Shown here: positions 8,484 to 16,438 of the stretch, piece after piece | Layout: every line of letters starts with the position of its first letter | How positions within the stretch are numbered: position 1 is the stretch's first letter | Assembly (NCBI GenBank): GCA_900128395.1 | Contig: LT649577.1 | Coordinates: 1-19,571, forward strand | DNA: 19,571 nucleotides | Direction of reading: 5' to 3' | DNA from: Stramenopiles sp. TOSAG23-2 | Taxonomy: Eukaryota > Sar | Made by a program: the position numbers and the translations under genes | Notes under the pieces: model-generated | What the model was told of the DNA's origin: nothing | The model's database searches: none | Seen by the model: only the letters and a program-made list of their open reading frames with translations

Positions 8484-8566
8484 AACACTCTCATCGAGTG
8501 TGTCGTGCTAGGTCGGGGGCTACTTTTACTTGTAGAGTATTAGCTTGCCCGCTTGCGGCGGGGCAT
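8484..8566. ncRNA. Structured GC-rich island, possible small ncRNA
   Basis: This is a GC-rich patch in otherwise very AT-rich DNA. On the plus strand it forms three successive hairpins. The first is ACACTC/GAGTGT (8485-8490, 8496-8501). The second is CTAC/GTAG around TTTTACTT (8520-8535), enclosed by GCTA/TAGC (8507-8510, 8541-8544). The third is TGCCCGC/GCGGGCA-type with one bulged G (8546-8552, 8558-8565). I could not match it to tRNA, U snRNA, SRP or snoRNA boxes. The strand is not determined. Confidence 0.3.
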
Positions 8567-9151
8567 CAGAGTTTTATTATTAGTAGGATTGATTCCATTT
8601 TCTTAATATGATAGATTGATTATTGAGCATAATATTCGTCAGAGATAATAAAAAATCAAAGATTATTTAACACACTTTTTAAAGATTTTTAAAAATAAGA
8701 AAGCATCTCAATAATATCTCTCAAGATATATTTTTAATAAAAAATAAAAAAATATACGAAAAAGTATTTGTGAATAAAATGTACGAGTACACGAAAGTAA
8801 ATTATGAGATGCATATTTAAACTAAAATTATATTTTATTTTCAATATATATATATAGTATATATAAAAAATATGATACGTAGCCACCGTATTTTAAATTT
8901 CTTAAAATGCATTTTATAGACCACACAAATAGTGCACTGGAAAAAAAAACTCATCAAAAAAACAACTTTTAAAAGATCATATGATATTTTAAAATAAAAA
9001 AATAAATATATTATGATAATATAAACGAATATATTTAAAAGTAAGACACAAATACGAAGCTCGTATATCTGTATGCAAATCATCATATTATATATCATAA
9101 ATATATGTATTGATGCGCATTTTGTTATGTTTTCTGATAATTCAGTTCTGA

Positions 9152-9484
9152 TTAATAGCCAATAGTTGATGAAACTCTCCATAAAGCGTTACCCACATCG
9201 ATATAACCACGAAAATGTTTACCAACATTTATCGAACCATTTGGTGCAATTGTTAAATTTACAGGTATGAATGCGTTATTTACATAAAATTTAGAGACGT
9301 GTATATTTTTCAACGATTTATTTTGCAAAGAAAATACGACTAAAGTTGATACCGCTACATTGTCATCGCTTTCTGCTATTGTTTTACATTTTACTGCCGT
9401 GTGTATATCGTTCGCGTTTGAGGTTGGTGATAAAAGTAAGTCATTATCATTTTCAACAAATAATGTTTCTTCTGCTAGCACCAT
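9152..9484 (-). CDS. Small uncharacterised protein (110 aa)
   Basis: A 110-residue minus-strand ORF with a well-placed ATG (AGAAATGG context) and a TAA stop. Its composition is less AT-rich than the DNA on either side, and the residues are varied rather than the Ile/Tyr/Phe runs of chance frames here. The N-terminal half is acidic and Ser/Asp/Asn-rich (ENDNDLLLSPTSNAND). The second half alternates hydrophobic and polar residues (STLVVFSLQNKSLKNIHVSKFYVNNAFIPVNLTI), suggesting a beta-rich fold, and ends DVGNALWRVSSTIGY. There is no signal peptide or TM. I recognise no family. It could also be the terminal exon of a larger gene, though no upstream exon is evident. Confidence 0.5.
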   Translation of the reverse strand: MVLAEETLFVENDNDLLLSPTSNANDIHTAVKCKTIAESDDNVAVSTLVVFSLQNKSLKNIHVSKFYVNNAFIPVNLTIAPNGSINVGKHFRGYIDVGNALWRVSSTIGY

Positions 9485-10435
9485 TTCTCTTTGATTCCAA
9501 ATTAATGTATATGTACGTGTGTATCGTGTAAATGTTGTTTTTTATTTTTATTAATGCTATGTACTAGAATGAGAGATCTTTCTTGGCCTTTTTTTAGATT
9601 GTCTATATGAATCAATATCTAATCTATATACTCTTTCCAATATTATTTGTACTATCATAACGATCTTGTGTGAATTGATGTTTTTCGTCATTATTATTAT
9701 TGAATTTTTATCATCTGGTCATCATGCACTCATGCCGCGGGCATGTGTTGTGGTGTAGACGACTTCCAGGACTTTAACTTCTTCTGTGGCATAAATAATA
9801 CTACACAGTATAGTCACACTGGCATATTGGCATTCTACTGTCGTCTGGCATACCAGCATACGACGGTGCACCACAACAAAGGAGCTCCTCTTCTCCTGGT
9901 TTGCCAGGTTAAGGTGTGCCAGCCGGGCCAGGTGTGGCACTCAAGCACTCCTCCTGTATTATACTGTGCTTGTGTATTATTTTCTTATGTGCCTATTATT
10001 TCAATTATTATTCCTTACCTGGTACCGGCATAAAGTTAAAGTCTATGGGGAAAATATTGACTTTTTCCAATATTTTCGGATATTATAAAATATGTGCTAC
10101 CTATAAATTGGCATTTTAGAAAAACGAAAAGAATAAATTTACAATAGACCTCTCATGAATCGAATATAAAGTATTATTATAGCTACCCAAGGTATTATAT
10201 CGCTGGCCACAGTATTAATAGTATATATATAGTGTGTACTTCATATACACGATGCATATAAAAAATTCTCTTATTTATAAGTTAAAGATTTTATTTACTC
10301 ATAATGCTATATTCACACTATATATGTGTAGTTACCAGAAATAATTAACGATGCATATATCTAAAAATATTTAAATATTCATAATAGTTGTTAATTTTAT
10401 GTCTTTCTACATCATTGTCACAAGTAAAACCCTAT
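9485..10435. other. 950-bp spacer with a large GC-rich structured island
   Basis: This lies between the small orphan ORF (promoter side) and the SNARE gene (3' side). About 9731-9945 is markedly GC-richer and hairpin-rich (separate entry). The rest (9485-9730 and 10035-10435) is AT-rich with no credible gene. Overlapping opposite-strand frames of 72 and 96 codons occur over the island but look like a by-product of its lower stop frequency. Confidence 0.5.
9731..9945. ncRNA. GC-rich island with several perfect hairpins, candidate ncRNA or small mobile repeat
   Basis: Inverted repeats visible on the plus strand: CATGCC/GGCATG (9731-9736, 9740-9745); a hairpin at 9837-9867 with ACTGTCGT/ACGACGGT outer and CTGG/CCAG inner stems around CATA; CCTGG/CCAGG (9895-9899, 9904-9908); GTGCC/GGCAC (9916-9920, 9936-9940); and a long-range pair TTGTGGTG (9748-9755) with CACCACAA (9869-9876). 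The word TGGCAT recurs at least four times. This density of exact stems suggests an RNA-level or palindromic element. A short protein is possible but less convincing. Confidence 0.35.
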
Positions 10436-11326
10436 TTATTGTGGTAATAATTTGAATTGAAGGCTCGTCTCATCGTTCCTCATGTTATTTAAATTTATAT
10501 TTTTTCTATTTGCTATATTTCTATAAAATCTCAATCGTCTTCCATTATTTTGTGTTTCCTCGGCTTTTGCCTCGGCTTTATCATCTTCAAATCCATTGTC
10601 TGCATCCTTTTTTACTCTTTCTGGAGATGGTGGGACAGCTTCTTTTGGCACCGCAAAATTATTTTGGTTTGGGTTAATTGCGACATAAATCAATATACCT
10701 GCAATTGCAGCAACAACAAGGAACAAAAATACCCAAAATAGCTTATCTGTCATTAATCGACGGCGCAAAACGTTGACTGCTTTACTAGCACGCGTGATTT
10801 GGCTATCTATTTCACTTACTTTATTGTTTATACTTCGCAATTTATCTGCATTTTTTTCTAACTCTTCCATTATTCCTTGTCCATTATCCATTATATTTGC
10901 AGCTATGTTAACCATTTTCTTGCCGCCTTCCGCGTTTTCTTTTGCTTGCTTTAATGTTGCATCTGCTACTTGTTTTGACGTGACATGAACATCTTCTGTT
11001 TTATCACCTAATAGTTCTTTAGAATTGTCGTTTTGTATGACCCAAAGCAGCTGTTCCTTTAACTTCTTTGCTGTTGCTTTCATCTCTTGAATTTCTTTTT
11101 CCGCTTCACGTTTTTCCTGTGCATTTCCCATCAATAGTGTTACGTTCTTCAAGCTTTTGTATATAGCACGTTGGCGTTTCCATAAACCATTATTACTATT
11201 AAGTTTGCTAATTAGATGTTTTCTTTCCATAGGACTTAAGTCAGTCTCTTTTAACTTTTTATATATGTTTTCGATATCCATCAATACCCTTTCCATCTCA
11301 CTATGCCAGTGCACATAGTCAGTCAT
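10436..11326 (-). CDS. Qb-type SNARE, NPSN/Vti1-like
   Basis: 296 residues, with an ATG at 11326. Residues 1-115 are helical and charged, like the N-terminal bundle of Vti1/NPSN proteins. The SNARE motif spans about 122-190 and the TM about 196-216 (LFWVFLFLVVAAIAGILIYVA). The junction RRRLMTDKLFW before the TM and the following INPN resemble plant NPSN proteins, a Qb group absent from animals and fungi. Layers fit the heptad register: I152, L156, then L163, I166, V170, I173, I177, A180, V184, L187. This places Asn159 at the ionic zero layer, where Gln is usual. After the TM about 80 residues (217-296) face the lumen or outside, acidic then basic, long for a SNARE. Expected role: membrane fusion in secretion, endosomes or cell division. 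Vti1 is the alternative assignment. Confidence 0.82.
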   Translation of the reverse strand: MTDYVHWHSEMERVLMDIENIYKKLKETDLSPMERKHLISKLNSNNGLWKRQRAIYKSLKNVTLLMGNAQEKREAEKEIQEMKATAKKLKEQLLWVIQNDNSKELLGDKTEDVHVTSKQVADATLKQAKENAEGGKKMVNIAANIMDNGQGIMEELEKNADKLRSINNKVSEIDSQITRASKAVNVLRRRLMTDKLFWVFLFLVVAAIAGILIYVAINPNQNNFAVPKEAVPPSPERVKKDADNGFEDDKAEAKAEETQNNGRRLRFYRNIANRKNINLNNMRNDETSLQFKLLPQ

Positions 11327-12163
11327 GGTTTTTATTATGCAACAATGCGCCTTATGAAAATGGTAAATACTGTCTCTAAGCTAGTAGTGGTGCAATTATT
11401 GCAAATACGTTTTAGTTGACTAATTCTAGAACGTTTATAAATATATTGTATGATTTTGTTGTATGCATTCCAGGTTTTAAATATATGATAAATATATACA
11501 ACTACTATAATATATATAAATAATAATAATTATACTACTACTGGAGGACTACCAGAAGACTACCTATACTTATACTACTATAATATAAATAATAAAATAT
11601 ACGATTTAATATTTACTATTATTATACCAGCAGTGCACCAGTTCAGTATTAGTATTGTACAGTACGAAGTATCAACCAAGATCCAAAATTAAAATAAAAA
11701 AATCTCTAGTAAATAGCCTGTCTACTATGTGGTGCCAACACACCAAACAGACAGAGAGGGGGCTGGCTGGCCGGGCTGGGGCTTAGGCTGATGCTGTGGG
11801 CCTGCTGGGCCTGCTGGACTGGAACGCCAGAGTAGTTTTTGTTGTTTATGTTTTATGTTGGAGGATGATTCATCATGATGATGATTTTTGTTGTTGGGCA
11901 CGGTGTGGTTGTTTGAATTTATTATATTTAACATATATATTTGAATTTCAATTGCAAATCATACATCTCCATAAATTATTTATACAATAGTATTACATAC
12001 ACAGACATAAAAATAATACATATATATTCATGACAGAAGTATTACATTAAGATTATACTTTGTACAAAAGACAAGTTGATATATTTTTACAACCCATTGT
12101 CACCGTCAAATTATAGGATTTGGCAGAATATAAACAGTGACGAAATCAAACATATAGAATAAT
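11327..12163. promoter_or_regulatory. Divergent promoter region between SNARE and FOP genes
   Basis: An 837-bp spacer between two divergent starts with no credible gene. CTACCAG occurs at 11549-11555, inside CTGGAGGACTACCAGAAG. A GC-rich patch at 11741-11830 carries a tandem 9-mer GGGCCTGCT (11798-11806 and 11807-11815) after several GGCTGG units. Its minus-strand frame reads as Pro/Gly/Gln-rich low complexity and is probably not a protein. The rest is AT-rich. Confidence 0.45.
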
Positions 12164-13132
12164 ATGGATTCTTCTGCAGACGATATGGAAGCACAAACTA
12201 CGGAGGATGAATTGACTGCTTTAAAAGAAATAGTGCAACAATCTCTTGAGAGTCAAGGGGTTTTATCCAGGATTAGGGCTGAACTACGTGCTGCTGTGTT
12301 TACAACTATTGATGCGGAAGAGAAGAAAGTCCAACAATTTGCAAATCAAAAAGTTTTACAGTTTGCCAAGTCTAAAAATATGCAGATGGCAAGTACACTT
12401 TTTCTAGACTTTTTGGATACCTTGAATCTCCAGTCAACAAAATCTGTTTTTCAACCAGAAATAATAATTGATAATGATTTATCACGAGACGAAGTTGCAA
12501 AGGAATTAGGAATTCGGAATTATTCAGACGGTGTCCCGCTAATTTTTAGTCTATTAGATAGTAAAGACGAAGGAACAGGAAAGTTGTTGCCAAAAAGTAT
12601 TGAAAATAGCGAATCGCCAAAAAAATCACAACTGTCATCTTTGAATACTAGTAAATCTCCGAATACAAAATTGAATCAATTGGATAATGAATTGCAAGCT
12701 TTGATTGATAATGATAAAAGTGGCAAAGTCAAAAATCTGGCAAAAGTAGTCGGCGGTCCAGGTAGTGCAAGTAATAGTTACAGTAAGGAAATTGATAATA
12801 GTAATGAGAATGATAATAATAATAGTAATAAATATGATGATGATTATGGGGAAGATGGTTTTGAGGATGCGGAGGAAATTGAAGACGATATATCTTTAGG
12901 GCAAGTTGAGGAAGAAAGTTTGGATTTAGATCAATCATTATCATTAGGCGAATCAAGTGGATTTCTGTCAATGAGTGGAGGTGGAGGCAATAAAGGTTCA
13001 TATGATAAAGAGGAACTTAGTATGAGTACAAGTATAGTACAAGATAGTATTGAATTGAGTGTCCAAAATTCCCGTGCCTTGGATGAGTATGATTTTGTTG
13101 AAGTGGTGCAAAAACCAACAAATTCAGATTAA
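12164..13132 (+). CDS. CEP43: FOP/CEP43 (FGFR1OP) family centriole/basal-body protein
   Basis: 322 residues from the ATG at 12164. The N-terminus (about 15-130) closely follows the FOP dimerisation domain: ELTALKEIVQQSLESQGVLSRIRAELRAAVF, then a LisH-type segment (about 70-100, MASTLFLDFLDTLNLQSTKSVFQPE), then LSRDEVAKELGI, as in human FOP (LARDLGI). The remaining 190 residues are low-complexity, Ser/Asn-rich and strongly acidic (YDDDYGEDGFEDAEEIEDDISL), probably disordered. FOP-family proteins dimerise through LisH and act at centriolar satellites, centrioles and basal bodies in cilium assembly. Plant TON1 and FOR20/CEP20 share the fold. FOP fits better because of the length and the acidic C-terminal region. 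It implies that the organism makes cilia or centrioles. It converges on the next gene. Confidence 0.85.
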   Translation: MDSSADDMEAQTTEDELTALKEIVQQSLESQGVLSRIRAELRAAVFTTIDAEEKKVQQFANQKVLQFAKSKNMQMASTLFLDFLDTLNLQSTKSVFQPEIIIDNDLSRDEVAKELGIRNYSDGVPLIFSLLDSKDEGTGKLLPKSIENSESPKKSQLSSLNTSKSPNTKLNQLDNELQALIDNDKSGKVKNLAKVVGGPGSASNSYSKEIDNSNENDNNNSNKYDDDYGEDGFEDAEEIEDDISLGQVEEESLDLDQSLSLGESSGFLSMSGGGGNKGSYDKEELSMSTSIVQDSIELSVQNSRALDEYDFVEVVQKPTNSD

Positions 13133-13399
13133 AAAAAATATATATATATTACGAGTGAAGTAAAATTATACTCCTTAAAATAGTACTCGTACGAGCCGTA
13201 TTAAATATTCTCTCATGTGTGTAACGAAAATTTTTATATCACACATCATATATATATATAAATATATTAATATATATATTAATATATACTTCGTATATAT
13301 ATACTGCTGTACACATGATTTAATAAATTTTACTTTCCCTACGTACGAACCGCCGTACAAAGCTTCTTACTTCGTATCATATGATGCTCAATACTCTAT
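13133..13399. terminator. Convergent 3' spacer with TACG-type inverted repeats
   Basis: This 267-bp spacer lies between two convergent stops. It contains CTCGTACGAG (13186-13195, perfect palindrome), a 26-bp AT palindrome (13262-13287) and ATATATAC/GTATATAT around TTC (13282-13289, 13293-13300). These resemble inverted repeats found after other plus-strand genes here. A 3'-end role is positional inference; the AT palindromes alone are expected in such DNA. Confidence 0.3.
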
Positions 13400-15154
13400 C
13401 TATTTCGTACCATGCAATGTCGAGCTCTCATCTATGCTTGATCGAGGACTATTTTTCGGCGTTACTTCTAGGCTCGGTATCTCAATTTCTAACTTTGAGA
13501 CATCGATAGCGACAATATTTCGATTCCTATTTTTTTGTTTTACAAAATTTCTTTTTACTTTACGATTGTACCCCTCTTTGATTTCTTCTTCTAAATTTAT
13601 TTCTTCTTCATCATCATCCGATACATCGTCATAATCGTTGATGTTGGCATATTTTTTTGAATTTCTAGAACAAAATAACGCTTTAAACGGCTTCGGGCAT
13701 AGATTTTGAAAAATTGATAACATGTTTTCAACTATATTTTTTCTTCTATCGTAGCTTTTATAAACGTTACCACATGTTACAAAAATAAACGCAAACAGAA
13801 GTCCAAGAAAACATGTCAACGCTATGTTTACAGTTGAAATTATTGTATCATTACTACTACATCCAATAGCCAACTTGGGTTGATCATTGCCTTCTATAAT
13901 TTCATCATGAATACATATTGTAGAAGTTACTTCCCTTTCGCATACGAAATGTTTCCCACATTCATCGGATGGAAATGAGTTTAATTCATCATTTAAAATG
14001 AATGCAGAGCTGCCACCACCATCTAAATTAATAGCTTCAATGAATCCTAGATCAATTAATATATCCGCCAAGGAAATTAAATCAATTCCACGTTTTAAAC
14101 CATTAGGTACATATTCTCGTCCATGTAATCCGTCTATTTGATAAATTAATAATTCTCCATATTTATTATAACCAACCACCGAGCGCGCGGCAAAGGTATC
14201 CACAAAACTTTGCTTGTTGTTTTCCATTAAATGTTTAGAGGTTTGTTGGGTCTCGGGGGTTTCGATGTTGGCTGATTCCATTACAAAATTTGTGCCGTTG
14301 CGCACGAGCCAAATGACACCCGATACAAGTTGATTGAATTTTTCATTTTTTACATTATGAAGTATTTCGTCTTCATTCACATAACCAATTACGAATTTCC
14401 CATTACGAACACCAAAATTCGCATTTATAGCCTTAGATGTTTGTATATATTTTCCTTCACTAACTAAATTTCCTAAACAATCACAGTTACCCATGGTACT
14501 ATTGCATAAACGACTAGTTCCATTTATTTTTACATGCCGCATGAAAAATCCTGCATTAATAGCTACCTTACAACCAACACTTCTCTTATTATTATTAACA
14601 CTAAAATATTTATTATTAATTGCTCGTCCTCTATTTTTAGCTGTATTGGATACCTTGCTTAATGTGCCACATCCACTGGTAGGGGGCAGAACAGATACAT
14701 GCTTCCTTGGATTTTTTACAGTAGTGAACCTTCCGTTTATATATGAGGATTGCCAATCTTGGCAACTTTTTATTGGACTTGGACATAGTTTATGGCCAAC
14801 ATTTTGAACCCAAATATCAACAAGACCATCCTGATTATTACCACCATTGTTATTACCTTTATTTGCAATGTCAATAGTATTGAACGTGTTATTCATTGGT
14901 TCCTTACCGGCAACACCATCAATTCCATTTAATTTTCTTCTTATGTCCTCTATATGCATAGTTCCACCCCATGTATTTGCACCAGCATATGGATTTAAGT
15001 TATAATGTCGTCGCCTTTGATGCTTTCCATAACACTGTTTTTGAAAAAATAAGGCAAAGCATATGGAAAAAAAGATGATGAAAGCATTAGATGAAGCAAG
15101 AAGATATGAAACATAAGATGAAAAATTCGATATTTGTTTCCGTTTATATTTCAT
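13400..15154 (-). CDS. NAGPA-like phosphodiester glycosidase (uncovering enzyme homologue), membrane-anchored
   Basis: 584 residues from the ATG at 15154; the frame is open six codons further upstream but with no ATG there. A hydrophobic segment at about 15-38 is a signal peptide or anchor. The lumenal domain holds the NAGPA-family motifs: CGTLSKV, AINAGFF (198-204), ARSVVGY (323-329), DGLHG (341-345) and NLDGGGSSA (376-384). Many Cys and N-glycosylation sequons fit a secretory protein. A TM follows at about 438-461, then a cytosolic tail of about 120 residues with an acidic cluster (YDDVSDDDEEEINLEEEI). In animals this enzyme removes GlcNAc from GlcNAc-P-mannose to expose mannose-6-phosphate on lysosomal enzymes in the trans-Golgi; the substrate here is inferred. 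Bacterial relatives act on other phosphodiesters. The acidic tail may direct trafficking. The stop is TAG, unlike its neighbours. Confidence 0.85.
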   Translation of the reverse strand: MKYKRKQISNFSSYVSYLLASSNAFIIFFSICFALFFQKQCYGKHQRRRHYNLNPYAGANTWGGTMHIEDIRRKLNGIDGVAGKEPMNNTFNTIDIANKGNNNGGNNQDGLVDIWVQNVGHKLCPSPIKSCQDWQSSYINGRFTTVKNPRKHVSVLPPTSGCGTLSKVSNTAKNRGRAINNKYFSVNNNKRSVGCKVAINAGFFMRHVKINGTSRLCNSTMGNCDCLGNLVSEGKYIQTSKAINANFGVRNGKFVIGYVNEDEILHNVKNEKFNQLVSGVIWLVRNGTNFVMESANIETPETQQTSKHLMENNKQSFVDTFAARSVVGYNKYGELLIYQIDGLHGREYVPNGLKRGIDLISLADILIDLGFIEAINLDGGGSSAFILNDELNSFPSDECGKHFVCEREVTSTICIHDEIIEGNDQPKLAIGCSSNDTIISTVNIALTCFLGLLFAFIFVTCGNVYKSYDRRKNIVENMLSIFQNLCPKPFKALFCSRNSKKYANINDYDDVSDDDEEEINLEEEIKEGYNRKVKRNFVKQKNRNRNIVAIDVSKLEIEIPSLEVTPKNSPRSSIDESSTLHGTK

Positions 15155-15988
15155 GATTCTGACACATATCAAAACGCTGATTTTCCAATGATATTATTCT
15201 TATCTAATGAATACGTATGAGCAATATCTAATGAATGGTTTTATCCCATACATCTATATGCCTCATCCTATATATATTATGTTAAATTATCTCAGCTCAA
15301 CCATTTTATTTTTTTATTTATTACTTACGAATTTATATCTCTTATTATTGAACAACTTATTCTTCTTCTGTAATAATCGTGTAATATTATACATCTGTAT
15401 ATAGGCATATGCTACTGTATACTTGTTCCTATAAATGAATTATTATAAATTTTAAATTAAAATTATTAAAATACTGTACTAAGAGTATACAGTAGCTAGC
15501 GACACTATCTAACAGCTACACACTACACTACACACAGATGAAATATTGTGATGAATAATATTTTAACACTGGAATAGTAGACGACACATCCAGACGACAT
15601 GTAATAATATAGCTACAGTACAGTATATGTATAATATAATCCACGGACGGGAGGAGATGTGTGCTCAACACCACACATCAAGAAGTTTTTTTTGTCCGAT
15701 TTCTTTTTGGTATTAGTTGCTATATACCTGGTAGACTAAAATAACAATAACAATAGCAATAATAATTGTTGTTGATGATAAAATTTATTATAAAAATAAT
15801 AAATTAGCACATTATTGCACTATTATTATTATTAATATTTATTATTAAAGAAATAAATAGATACTGTCATCTGTAGAGAGATAGAGAGATTAATATCATA
15901 TCCCATTTATTGATTCATTCAGTCATTACATACATATATAATCATTATAGTAATATTATAATACATACAATAGCCACAATTATCAAGT
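15155..15988. promoter_or_regulatory. Divergent promoter region between NAGPA-like and small membrane-protein genes
   Basis: An 834-bp AT-rich spacer without a credible gene. Features: a perfect 8-bp-arm hairpin GATGTGTG/CACACATC (15656-15663, 15672-15679), CTGGTAG at 15728-15734 (about 260 bp before the plus-strand ATG), and short ATT/TAA repeats at about 15740-15850. Promoter function is inferred from the divergent arrangement. Confidence 0.45.
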
Positions 15989-16438
15989 ATGAAAGTTGTG
16001 TCATTTTTATTAGTGTTAATTGCTCTACTATTTGTTGCACAAAATGTTGTTGCACAAAAAGAGCAAACTTTGGACCGTGAAACCATCGAGTGGATATTAC
16101 AAAATATCGATGCAGAGTGTAAAGAAGAGATGCAGAATGCTATGGCAAACCAAGGAGACCTTAGCGATAAATGTAAATTTACAATTCAAAAAATGATGAT
16201 GGATAAGCAATCAGGAACTTCAAGTACACAAGCAAACGCTGAGCCTATCAATATCGTATCAGACCCAATCACACACGTCTTTATATTTTTAGGGATACTC
16301 TTTGCTGGTTTAGGCTTTTACTCATATTATGCATATGATGCAAAACAAAAGGCTGGTCTCTTCAAAAAGAAAGACATCTCAAAAAAAGGTAAAAAATGGC
16401 AAAAAAGAAACAAAGTACCAGTTAGCATTGGGGATTAA
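15989..16438 (+). CDS. Small type I membrane protein with signal peptide
   Basis: 149 residues. Residues 1-22 are a clear signal peptide with a likely cut after VVA. A short lumenal domain (about 23-94) is helical and acidic, with two Cys 18 residues apart (C44, C62) that could form a disulfide; the spacing loosely recalls one GLG1 (Golgi apparatus protein 1) Cys-rich repeat, but a single pair is weak evidence. The TM is at about 95-115 (HVFIFLGILFAGLGFYSYYAY). The tail is short and highly basic (KKKDISKKGKKWQKR). The topology suggests an ER/Golgi-type protein, but the basic tail is not a C-terminal KKXX signal because NKVPVSIGD follows. No named family was recognised. The first ATG is used and the gene is a single exon. 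Confidence 0.75.
   Translation: MKVVSFLLVLIALLFVAQNVVAQKEQTLDRETIEWILQNIDAECKEEMQNAMANQGDLSDKCKFTIQKMMMDKQSGTSSTQANAEPINIVSDPITHVFIFLGILFAGLGFYSYYAYDAKQKAGLFKKKDISKKGKKWQKRNKVPVSIGD

Larger units (their letters stand above)
8262..9151. other. Long AT-rich spacer with 3'-flank hairpin and small GC-rich island
   Basis: An 890-bp stretch without a supported gene. The left part is the 3' flank of the deaminase gene and the right part the 3' flank of the small minus-strand ORF, so the flanking genes converge here. It contains a TACGTTCGTA hairpin (8394-8413), a 19-bp word shared with the flank after 16438 (8443-8461) and a GC-rich structured island (8484-8566). About 8570-9150 is extremely AT-rich, and its 113-codon minus frame looks like chance. 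Confidence 0.5.

Noticed and set aside
8520-8535. Loop TTTTACTT resembling the U5 snRNA loop
   Set aside because: The conserved GCC before UUUUAC is absent, and there is no Sm site or 3' hairpin in the correct order.
8841-9182. 113-codon minus-strand ORF overlapping the end of the small orphan gene
   Set aside because: Its residues are mostly Ile/Tyr/Phe/Leu runs, as expected from very AT-rich DNA. It overlaps the better ORF out of frame.
9722-10033. Overlapping ORFs of 72 (-) and 96 (+) codons
   Set aside because: Both strands are open because the island is GC-richer. Neither shows a domain, and the hairpins explain the region better. Not fully excluded.
11725-11934. 69-codon minus ORF with Pro/Gly/Gln-rich residues
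   Set aside because: The sequence reflects the GGGCCTGCT tandem repeat and a CAT/AAT microsatellite. There is no domain.
13215-13634. 139-codon plus-strand ORF
   Set aside because: It lies antisense to the NAGPA-like gene and in the AT palindromes, and is full of Tyr/Ile and Ser runs.
15155-15172. Upstream extension of the NAGPA-like frame to 15172
   Set aside because: The extension begins with TTG, not ATG. The first ATG is at 15154 with A at -3.
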